A stretch of DNA of 64,000 bases from Daphnia pulex. Its lineage: Eukaryota; Arthropoda; Branchiopoda; Diplostraca; Daphniidae. The stretch spans positions 8,092,501 to 8,156,500 of the forward strand of contig NC_060021.1 of the NCBI RefSeq assembly GCF_021134715.1, given 5' to 3'. The notes beneath the pieces were generated by a model, which ran no database searches, was not told the DNA's origin, and saw only the letters and a program-made list of their open reading frames with translations. The position numbers were made by a program, and so were the translations under genes. Of this stretch, positions 25,384 to 35,801 are shown piece after piece (positions within the stretch are counted from its first letter, which is position 1; each line of letters begins with the position of its first letter).

Positions 25384-27363
25384 AAATAGGTATTAGATAA
25401 TGTTCCCACATTTGGGTTAACTTTATTAGATTAACAATATAAAGTTTTTTTTTTTTTTTCCATACAGCATTTCCATCGATGAAGATTAATTTCATTTTGG
25501 TTATATTCCTAATTGTTCCCGTATTTGTTGTCCAATGTGACATGTTGCAGCCTATGCTGGTGAAAGTTTTTCTATTTTGTTCAATTGTTTTTGTGTTTTA
25601 TTGGTGATACGTTAAGAAGGAAAAAAAAAAGAAATATGGGGAGGTTTATGTAAACCAAATAAAACACACTTTCGGGATTTTGAAAGTAACGAGGGGGGAG
25701 ATTTATCAGATGATAAAATTTTTCTTTCTCTATATTATAACATACACTATAAATACCACATCTGTTTCAAAAATATTTATCTTTTGAAATAACTACGAAT
25801 CTACGTCTACACAAATTATCAATGTTCAAATCCAACTATCTCTCTTCGGTTTTCAAACAATATAAGAGCAGCGAAGGATCAAATCTTACATTTTCCTAAA
25901 TTAGAACTCAAATGGTGGTCACCAAAACAAATTTAATGGTAGCATTGTCTTGCAGTTGTCTTCAAAACATCATAGAGCTAGATCTGGGGAAGGTAGCAAT
26001 ATTAGCAATATTTTAGAGATTTATTACTACAACTTGAGAGCAAAAAGTTAACCTGAAATTTAATACATATAAAATGCCACAGTAATAATTTTAAATGCTG
26101 GATAAAATAAGTACTTTACAAATAGAAACAATAAAAATTTGGCTTTGAAAGACAGCTTGCACTATTGCAATTTACCGTTTGATCTGTTTTCACAAGCACT
26201 TAGGCAGCACATAGGTCACACAAATACTTCAGCTGAAATTTTCTGAAAACATTAAGCGATTTAAGCCAAGAATGCAAAAAGATAATGTGATAATAAAATG
26301 ATAATAAATGTGTGCTTAAATATACCTCAAAATCCTAATCTGAATTTGTTTAAATTTTTTAAATTAACTTATGATGTGTGATGTGATTTTTAACTTAACT
26401 AAGGAACAGACAAAGTTTCCCAAGAGGAATCTATTTAGTAGGGCTTTTAGCCCAGACAAGCTAATGTTCCAATGCTGCTCTCCAATCATCAATGGCCATC
26501 GAAACCTACAGAAAAAAGAAATATTTGTCACAGGTTAGGCAAAGTGTTGACAGGAATAAAGGTAAAAGTGTGATACAGGTGATTATTAAAAGAATCAGAT
26601 GCCCAGTCTCTAGTGTGAGGATCGCATGAACCCGGAACATGCTGTTGTTGTGAGACAGGGTAGTGTGGAAAGGATTTTTCATCTTTTGACTTTACATTTG
26701 CTGTTGCATTGTAGATGTAGCCTAGTAGAATGCCACATTGAATAGAAACACATTCTGAATAACGGGCACCAACTGGGTGTTTTTCCTTTCAGCAATCCAC
26801 TGTCCAGCACTGTTGCCCAGGTGCTTAAACGTCTGGAATCACTTGCAGAGACAACATGAACGGATATCTGTCTTGAGTGCCTTTTCCTCAGTGTAAAAGT
26901 TGGACTGGCGTCCATTATCACCTTGGGGATTTCGTCTGTTGTGAATTTGTGATGTGTGTTGTGTCATTGTGTGATGCTGCGTGGTGGCTTCTTGGTGAAA
27001 TTTGACAAGGGGAACATTACGTGAGTATGAAAATTATTTGTTGTTACCTTTGTTTGTAAATTTCTTAATTGAGTGTCACCGAGCTAGAGCGGACATTGTT
27101 TTCATGATACTTTTAATTTAAACGTTTCTTCTTTCTGACGCTAGACGGCATGGCCTTTGATGATAATTTTTACCTGTCAGAAATAGACTTTGCACCTCTC
27201 TGAAGAAATTTCTCGCTACTACTACAAAGAACTTTTTTGTGATAACTGTCAGTTTCTGTTTCAGCAACAAAGCTCACTTGTTAGATTTTTAATAATGTGT
27301 TTTTTTTTCTACTTCCGGTTTTCTACTTTTCAGTCAGTAGTTCAGTAAATATTCATTCGACGT
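25384..27363. other. Gene-poor AT-rich stretch
   Basis: No gene supported. The minus frame at 26679-26921 has no recognisable motif. Only occasional splice-like words are seen. Confidence 0.4.
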
Positions 27364-27573
27364 CCAAAATAACCACATATTCGTGATCCTCGTCAAATTT
27401 GTGGTAAAGTTCATGTTTTGTTTTGTACGTTTTCGTACTTCCGGTTTTGAAAATTTTCCTGAACATAGTTCAGGAAAATTCTCGATTTTGGCCAAATTCT
27501 GGATTTCGTTTAAATCACATCTAATCGACCCCAAATTTCATGGAGATCACGAATATCTGGTTTATTTTGTCGG
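27364..27573. mobile_element. Palindromic fold-back (MITE-like) element, copy 1
   Basis: The two ends are inverted repeats of about 42 bp. Left arm: CAAAATAACCACATATTCGT onward. Right arm, reverse complemented: CAAAATAAACCAGATATTCG onward, with about five differences. The centre is a perfect 13 bp hairpin, AATTTTCCTGAAC / GTTCAGGAAAATT with loop ATA (27452-27480). The palindromy extends inward between arms and centre. No transposase frame is present. A related copy lies at about 32040-32175. The class (MITE, fold-back, or a self-inverted duplication) is inferred from structure. Confidence 0.6.
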
Positions 27574-27987
27574 CAGCCCAATGGTTAAGGCGCTATCGAC
27601 TACTTCCGGTATGCTTCCGGAAAATTTGCATAAAACTAGCAAGTGAGCTTTATTCTCTGCACAATTCTAAGCACTCCTTGCCAGTTTAAGCAAACAGAAA
27701 TGGTCTTTTTTATTACTTTTGTGACTTTTGTGACTATCTAAAGCCGGTCCTTTAGATAGTGAGTTTTGGACTTGTCTAATAGATGGCGTGAAAGAATATT
27801 GTGTTGATATGTGTTGCTTATGGCGGCTCGTTGTCAACAGTTCTGTCAGTTCAGCTACAGCTATTTTCTTCAAAAATTACCAATGAATTCGTTGGTAAAT
27901 TGGATATATTTGTGTGCAATTTGTTGGGCATGTGTTCTTTTACATAGATGTGTTTAAATAACCTTAATATTTCTCATTAATTTCCAG

Positions 27988-28669
27988 AAGAAAATGTGAA
28001 AGGGGTATGATGCAGCCTACTGTCAACTATTGTGTTGTAAATCCTGGGATCCTACTGAATGTGTCATACAAATGACAGAGGTAACAACCAACACTAGCTT
28101 AATCAAGTATTGCTGAAATATATATTGTTCTCATTTTTTATTAGGATTCATCATAATTATCGACTGATTCTATTAGACTTGCACCAACCCCAGCATGGAC
28201 CAATCTCTCATTCCATCTTCTAGAGAACCTTGGATAACTGATTATTGGTGGTTTTGTGTGTAAGTTTACTTTTCAATTTTCATGTCACTGAACTTTCTTT
28301 GTTGCAGTCTTATATGTATTTAAAGTATTGTTCTGTACTGACATCTATCTAATAGCACATTGATGACACAAATTATAAACAAGACTGTGACTTAAGTATA
28401 TTTTTTATTTACAGGTCGAGTCATGTCCTTTGAAGAAAAAGGACAATGACTAAACAGTCAACAAGGTCCTTTGTTTGGTAACCCATTGGCTGCTTCCCTT
28501 GAATATCCCTTTTTACTTCCTGAAACAGGCCCTCTTGATTTGAGGTATTGCTTTCTGTCGCTAATATCTAATTTAAAATTATTGTCATCCTAATAAATGT
28601 TCATTCTGCCAACAGGGTAACTCCTTCGCCACTTATTGTGGACTTCATCCTCGGTGAAAACTGATAACA
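27988..28669 (+). pseudogene. Spliced gene remnant with stops in its exons
   Basis: Candidate exons 27988-28080, 28145-28259, 28415-28544 and 28616-28669 are bounded by good splice sites (TTTCCAG, GAG/GTAACA, TTATTAG, GT/GTAAGT, TTTACAG, GAG/GTATTG, CAACAG). Each of the first three has long open stretches (KGYDAAYCQLLCCKSWDPTE; LNSQQGPLFGNPLAASLEYP) but also in-frame stops, and the phases do not all agree. The last reads VTPSPLIVDFILGEN then stop. It could be a decayed gene or a non-coding transcript with preserved splice sites. Family unknown. Confidence 0.3.
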
Positions 28670-30770
28670 GAAAGCTGTAATTCAAGACTGATAGTTGTTT
28701 GATGTCTAAGCCGGAAGCCTACTATGGTTAATCGCTCTCGTAATAACTGTTCCTCAACTCTTCGCTCTTTTTCCGGTTTCTCTTAACCATTGGCCATGTC
28801 TTAACCGTTGTCCCTGGCTGCAGTCAATTAAGGCAGTATCTCCCCCTGTCTTGATTGTCTGTATGTGCGAGTTTCAAAAGCAGTTTATCACCCAAATGAG
28901 ACAAAAAGGAGTTTGTTAGGTTTGTTTTATTTGGGTATAAATTGCTTTTAAATTTGCACAGAACAACATTTGTCTTGTACCGGACGCTTTGTTTATTAAA
29001 TTTTCATTTTGGCCTAAAAATGTAGTATTTAAATGAATTAACTTAATTTAATTAAGTTAAATTATTTAACTTAAACTTAATTCATTTATGTTTAATTACA
29101 TTGACTTGATTTATTTAAATTTAATTTGGAAATCATTTAATTAATTATTTTATTTGTTATTTTAAAGTTTATATTATGTATTTAAAAATTGTTTTTAATT
29201 TAGTAGTTTCGTTTCATGAAATTAGGTGTATTTTTATTGCTTTCGACATTCATTGTGAAAAATATCAAATACAAGTTTTCAACGTACAACGAAAATTTCA
29301 AGTTCACTTCAACAGCCAATTATTTAAGAATTATTCGATATATACGGGTGAGGGAAATATCAATAATCACAAGTTCTGTTTAAATTAACATCAGCTCAGA
29401 AGTCACAACATCCCATAATGGATAACAAATAGCTTTCTAAGGTTACTACAATCACATATTACACGGATATAATATTTTTATCAACCCGAATTGGACTAGC
29501 ACAGTATCTTAGGACACCAACAACAGCTACTCCAGGATAACCACATCATCATAACTTCAGGATCAGCTACTTCAAAGACTCCGGCAAAATTCAGGAAACC
29601 AACAGCTCGGACAGGAGTCGATTGCAAAACCACTGCACATTAACGTCGACACCTGTGAGAAATTAGATGTCATGATTATTATTAAATGATTTTGAGTTAT
29701 ATTAAATACAGGAAAACCATGAATTTCTTTTAACGTTTTCTTAGTAAAATACAGTCTGCTTATAAAGCAACCATCATTAAATTTCTGCGTCAGTTCCAAG
29801 TTTTCTTGACAGAACACAACATTTCAATAAAAAACTAAACCTTCCTAACAGTCACAAATAAAACTCAGGCAAATTACCATTTCTTTTCTTGCAGCTTTGC
29901 TTCAAGTCTTACTTCTCCACTTCTTGATAACAAAAACAGCATGCAGAAGATTGATGATCGCACCGTCACCAAAACCTGTTGCGAAAGAGAGAAATCATTA
30001 ATTAACATTTACACCTGAACCAGCTGGAAAAAAAAAAACATGTAATGGAAGAAGAGAAAGTCATGCCAAGTTTAAATTTAAAATTAATCCGAACAGCAAC
30101 AAATGTTTAAAATCACAAGAAATTGTTTCATCAGAAGTTTTGGAAAAAGGAATATAATGTTCTAGTTAAATAAAAAAAATTACAATTCAGCAAAATCTAG
30201 TTGAGCAAGCAAGTATCTTTTCAGAAAAACTCTAAACCCGCTATGATATTTAAATCAGACTTACGAAATTTCCCCTGTTACAACCCATTATCACAATCAA
30301 ATTACCATTTTAAGATGTCTTCATTGATGTTACATTTCGGAATAACACGAGCATTGTAGACTGCTTCCAAAGCTGCAGCTCAACTCAACTTGGACTTCCT
30401 TCCACCATACTGCAAGAAAACCACCTACATGACAGCAATGAAGCTAATTAGATTTTGCCATTTTCTCAAATTCTTCTTCAAAAGATAAGAGATGGCAACC
30501 TTAACATGAACTGCACACAGAGCAACAACATATTTAGCTTATACATCTGACGATGGAAACCTATAGAGCAAAAGAACACCAATGAACAGAACAACATTTT
30601 GAAATGTGAGAAAAAAATTCCAATGAAATATTTACAAAAATTGCAAGTTTAATGAATTATTCAAAAACTTAATAGTTAAGGCAATGAAAATAACATCAAT
30701 ACCACAGACAGCATGCAGCACTTCCCCACACCAGCACACGGTTGTCATGCAACAGCTCACCACATCCTTC
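28670..30770. other. Gene-poor AT-rich stretch
   Basis: No coding gene seen. It contains an AT-rich palindrome near 29031-29087 (separate entry) and only short frames. Confidence 0.4.
29031..29087. repeat. AT-rich palindrome
   Basis: AAATGAATTAA at 29031 pairs with TTAATTCATTT ending at 29087. Within it, TTAACTTAATT pairs almost perfectly with AATTAAGTTAA. Only A/T-rich words are involved, so it may be a chance or slippage product. Confidence 0.5.
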
Positions 30771-30789
30771 ACCAGCTCGCTGCAACAAG

Positions 30790-31880
30790 TCTATGAGGGT
30801 GAAGACCCTCTTAGAGAACCTTCATTAAACGGCATCGATCACGTACACGTAACGCAATGAAAAGCTTGAACATCACCAGGCTGTTGCTAGAAAAATAAAA
30901 ACTCGATTAACTTGGGAAACAAAGTCACAGAATTCTTATTTAGAAACAAAGTCTTCAGATTTCAGAGTTAATCAACATTATTTCTATTACTATTCGTAAG
31001 TACTTTTGAATGTGACAAAACGTGCAACATGAACCAAGAGACGACATTTTTGGGAAAATGTACAGCAGACTTCATGACCATAGAAATTAAACCATTAGGC
31101 AATAGCCATGCAAGTACAAGTTAAAAGCCATGATCGCCATAAGTTCACCACACAAAATATTTAAATTTAATAACCCCAAGGAATAAAGGCAGTAATTATT
31201 ACCACTTTTAAGACTAATAATGTCAAGAGAGAAAATTGCCTGCAATGGCCAAGCTAAACCTTCTCGGACAGTATCCCGTTAGAAAAAGACGATGTGAAAC
31301 GATGAAAGAAAAGCTAAGAACAAGAAAATGTAACACACGTGTAGATTTAAATTTAAGCAAAATTCTAACCCTATCTGCTGGGATTCATTATATACCAACA
31401 AAAACTTTTCACAAAAGCTGTCTTACATGGAAACCCGAAATAAGATGTCACTTGTCTTCGACATTAAGTACAAAATGCTAATAATGCTACTAGATTCTTA
31501 GATTGCCTTCTCAATTTAGCTTACAAATATTTCAATTACCTTTTCAAATTTCCTTTTTTCATCTCAATTGTCTTGCATTTTAGTAGAGACCCTCTTCATG
31601 ACAAGGCAGCGATCACGTGCACGTAATGCAATGAAGAAGCTCAGACTTCACCAGGCTGTTAATTTAGAACAATAAAAACTCAAATAAGAAACAGAAGTCT
31701 TTAACATGTAACCCGTAAATTAACAAGACGGAACAAACACAATTTAAATTCAATAACCTTAAAGAATAAAACAGGAATTACCATTGACGAAAAACGTCAG
31801 GAAAGAAAGCCGCCATGATCCAATGGTTAAGGTAACCTTCTCGGACAGCGTCTCGAAGAAAAAGAAATGTCCTAAAGAAT
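30790..31880. repeat. Diverged tandem duplication of a non-coding segment
   Basis: Several words recur in the same order in two blocks, about 30790-31310 and 31575-31880. They are GACCCTCTT, GATCACGTACACGTAACGCA versus GATCACGTGCACGTAATGCA, CACCAGGCTGTT, AATAAAAACTC, TTAAATTTAATAACC versus TTAAATTCAATAACC, and ACCTTCTCGGACAG followed by an AGAAAAAG word. Spacing differs by indels. No frame is conserved, so it looks like an old duplicated repeat or non-coding transcript segment. Confidence 0.5.
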
Positions 31881-32032
31881 GTCGTCTGCTGATCTCGACA
31901 ATTTGATGACCCCCCCCTACTTCCCTCTACACACACTAGGGCTGAATAGTTAAATCCCTAAACACACCGAAATATTAAGCCACCTAGTGACAGCCAGCGC
32001 CAGCCCATTAATATCCACGGACGACTGGTATC

Positions 32033-32178
32033 ACTGGACGTAAAATAAACCAAATACTCGTAATCTCCATAAAATTTGTTGTAAATAAGGTGTTTAAACA
32101 ACACACAAAAAAACTTATACAAGAAATCGACCCCAAATTCGACGTAGATCACGAATATTTAGTTCTATTTCGCCTTTT
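32033..32178. mobile_element. Palindromic fold-back element, copy 2
   Basis: The left arm TAAAATAAACCAAATACTCG (from 32041) and the right arm (GACCCCAAATTCGACGTAGA onward, to about 32174) are inverted repeats. Both match the arms of the element at 27364-27573, including GACCCCAAATT and GATCACGAATAT. The central hairpin of copy 1 is replaced by an AT-rich ~45 bp spacer, so this copy is shorter. Confidence 0.5.
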
Positions 32179-32743
32179 TACCAAAAGCCATCTAGCGTTA
32201 GAAAAAAAACGTCTAAGTAACACTTTGTTTGCGCGCAAGAAGGGCCTGGTTTTCGAATTTTTGTACAGACAGAGTTTAAAGCAAGTAGATATTAGTAGAA
32301 TTATCTACGAAAGTAAGTCAATTGTCGGTTACCTGGGCATAATCCCGTGGCAAGTGACTGCAGCGGACGGAAGCGAACACTGAACTGAAGAACTCGCCAG
32401 TGAAGAAAGACAAGTTGTGTGTAGCAGCAAAAGAAGCAGTGAAGCTGGCAGAGCGTACGTTACGAAGACACGGATAGAGCAGAACGTTGGTGGCAATGGC
32501 TTGATTCCGTAATATCTACCTATACTTGGCTTACAAAGTTTTGGAATTAGCATCAAAAATCAACTTTACCTTGACCATAATGCGTCAAAATAGTCAAATT
32601 GAATAAGCCCAGGGAGAGAACAGAAATCCAACAATTGAACCTTAAATTGTATATTACTTCCATGAAAGATTCTCCTCACGTATCATCCATTCATAGTACA
32701 CCGTAAAATAAAGGAATGGCAGTGTTAGCATTCTGAATTTCTC

Positions 32744-34813
32744 CTACTTCTTCTTCTTCTTTTTCTCGGCTAATCCGGTTGGATTCGAATTACCGTAGAC
32801 TGCTTCCGAGCCCGAACGAAAGTGGAGATTAAGAAAAATGAGGGAAGCGATCCAGCAAATGCCAGCGATGACGACTATGTATTCGGCGTGGTTAGGAAAG
32901 GGCGTGCCGCAAGCAGTGTAGAACTCCATGCCATCGGAAGGAGACTTACCGCCAGGCAGGCAGTGAAAATCGAAGTAACCCTCGTCATAGTCGGAAGTGC
33001 AGAGAAATTTGCGTTTTTTCAAAGTCTGTTCAATAAACACGGGGCAGGATAAACGAGCGTTGCTTTTTTTAAAATCTGAAAGTTTTCAAGCTTATCCTAC
33101 CATTCCGAAAGCTGTTTGAATGGGAGAAGTTTCATTGCATGGGCCAGTCTTTTCGTGAACGCCAATGGATACTTCGTCTTCGGGTTTAAATAAGAGTACG
33201 GTGCTTAAATAGCAGCTGTAGTGAAGAATCAAACTCAAGACGCATTCGTTGAAGCCTTTCAAACCTAAGGTGTAACACGTAGGCAAAAATTGCATTTTCA
33301 CATTTAGTGCGATTCTCTAGAGGGAAACCTTCCATGTCGTGCGCACTTACCTGGACTTTTTCTAGCATCAGGAGCGGGGTTACGATCTGCCGACCACGCA
33401 ATCAGGAAAAACGTCAATGCCAAGAGGGCGACACAGTTTTCCGTGTGAACACCAAGAATATCTAACCAAAAGAAATGAATTTAATATAATGTTGTTTACA
33501 TTCAAAATCTAGCAGCTTTGAGACTTGCCATGGAGAGGGTGATAGAACGGGATGAATTGAAGGACGCCACCGGGCATTCCGCAAAGACCGGTTAATACGG
33601 CGCACAGCATCTCGCGTTTGGCACTGAATGTTTAATTCATTAATAAATACCGTGATTAGTGGAATTATTACGAAAAGAGTAACAGAGAAACGACATACTC
33701 TCCAGCCACCCATTTGTCAGCGGACTTTCCAATGATCAAACGCCTCCAGCAATGAAACCAAAAGGTAAAAGAAGCCGCGAAAGTGGCGTGAAAGTAAAAT
33801 GAATTCCAAGGCACCCAGTAATGTCGGTCAAAAATATTCGGATCCGTGTCGTGCCTACGTCAATGATTTATAAAGGTCAAAACGCTTTGGTATTTCAAAA
33901 AATTAAAAATATTCTTTTTTGGTTTCACACCATGTCCAATGAAGGAATTTCACTGCCGTAATGTCATAAGGGATGTCGATTAAGACCACGCAAATTCCAA
34001 CTATCAAATAAAAAAGTTTCAACTAACAAGTTAAAACGTTTGTAAGTTTGTAAACGAATAACCTGCAAATGGTTCAGCCCAGTTAGGTAGTCGGAGGCGC
34101 GATATGGCCACCGAAGCGTTGTAGATAAACGCGGGATCTGCAATCAATAACATAGTGATAACAAATAATCAAAGGTCGATCAATGCATATGGGTGATTAC
34201 AAAGCATCATAATGTGAATCGGCAGTCGCCTGCCTAGCAGAACGATGGTCGTCTGAGAGTGCCAAAAGTTGTCGATATCCGGAAGCCAATAAGCGACGCA
34301 TTCTACGGTCAGTCCGTGAAAAATAGTTGCCAGCCATAAATACTTAAAACGACCACCCACTCGCCTAGCTAAAAGGAAATTTCAACAAAAGAAATTTAAA
34401 AAATCAGGAAAAGTCAAAGTAACAAGCCTTGGTAAAATTCAAGTAAAATAACGAGTCAAAAATTCACAAGAGTCAAATAAAGCTCACAGTGGATGAAAGT
34501 GAGCAGTCCGATGGTCAAATAGGTCAGCTCCGAGATAAGATACGTCGGCTGCGACTTCCAGCAATCTCGAGGGTCTCGAATTTTCACCATCCAGTCCAGC
34601 CACTTGTTTCACCACAAGAAAGACAAATTTTTTTAAAAAAAAGGACAGATAAATAAAAAGTCACATTTAAATTTTTGTTTTCCAGCTTTCAAGTAAACAC
34701 TTGAGAGTCTGAGAAAAAGCTCTTACGCTAGTAAATTCCATGGAAGATAGCTCAACTCCGAAGTCGGGCAACTGGCTGAGATTGCGTGCAACATGATCCT
34801 CGACTTGGGCCAT
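32744..34813 (-). CDS. Multi-pass membrane protein of unknown function, 10 exons, 440 aa
   Basis: Exons 34727-34813, 34488-34602, 34201-34368, 34063-34137, 33931-34000, 33699-33854, 33529-33623, 33351-33461, 33101-33264, 32744-33025 give 441 codons including stop with matching phases. Start MAQVEDHVARNLSQ. Several hydrophobic helices follow, for example around YLTIGLLTFI, AVKFLHWTWHD to FAASFTFWFHCW, CVALLALTFFLIAW, CYLSTVLLF and YIVVIAGICWIASLIFLNL. Conserved-looking motifs are PAFIYNASVA and LTGLCGMPGGVLQFIPF. The C-terminus is six lysines, fitting a K(X)KXX-type ER retrieval signal. Intron 33462-33528 has a GC donor. I do not assign a function; it may belong to an arthropod domain-of-unknown-function family (DUF7802 is a guess). 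It is divergently placed to f-spondin. Confidence 0.85.
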
Positions 34814-35801
34814 GACGGCTTCTCTTTCACAACGTTCGCCACTGAATCTTTTTATCCCGAATATTCAAGTGTTTCCTCCAACACCAAACAGCAACCGGGA
34901 CGAGGCTCGACGAGAAACTGATGAACCTTGTCGTGTATCTCTTCAATAAAGGTGCCTGCACCTAGGGTGATAATAAGATGCGGAAGAGAAAAACTGTACT
35001 GATAAGAAAGTCCAACTGTCTACCAAACTGTCAATAATCGCTGGTCAATGTTCACAACGACCCAGCAAGATCATAAAAACGCTCGTTACTAAGGCTATCC
35101 ATGTTATTGGTGGGATCAACTAAGAGTGTTTTTGATTACTTAAGAAGATTCTGGTAAGTTGGAGCGGAATCACAACAGGTTTCTTTTTTTTCCAGACAAA
35201 ATAGAAATGAAAGCGCAGAATTAGTATTCGGGTAAGTGAATACCCGGATTACCCGGGTTGTGATCGTTTAAAAATGAAAGGCTGATTAAATTAGATTTAT
35301 GGCACAAGGGCGTGGTTTCATCAAACACATTATTTTCAATTAAGAAATAGGAAAAGAAAAACAAACATCCAGATAAATCGTGACGAACATCCGGTCATTC
35401 AATGTAAACCAGGGCAGCGAAAATGAAGTTGACATTCATCCGGTGTGGATGTTTTAAACGATTGAAACGAAATCAGCAGCGACACCCAAGTGAAAAGGAA
35501 GCTCGCTGGAGCTAAATCGAATCAAAAAGTTGAAACAATGGAAGTCATAACGTGAGTGACGCACCAAAAAGAGCAGAAGAAGAAATGGGCGATGCGCGCC
35601 GGCCTGCGTGGCGACGGAGCAGGAAAAAGGGAGTGCTCAGTGAGGCATTTCTTTCGTGAACGAGTGGACCGTCTGCACGCTAGTTCCCGCATAGTACACT
35701 GAATAAAGTTTTCGTGAAATAACGCCATCGAAGGGGCTTCTTCTTACTACAGCGCTTAGCCGCACCGCTCCGTTGGCATTACTCAACTCGATTCGACGAG
35801 A
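34814..35801. other. Divergent promoter region
   Basis: About 990 bp between the start codons of the membrane protein (minus) and f-spondin (plus). No coding frame. AT-rich in the middle, more mixed near 35480-35780. Confidence 0.5.
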
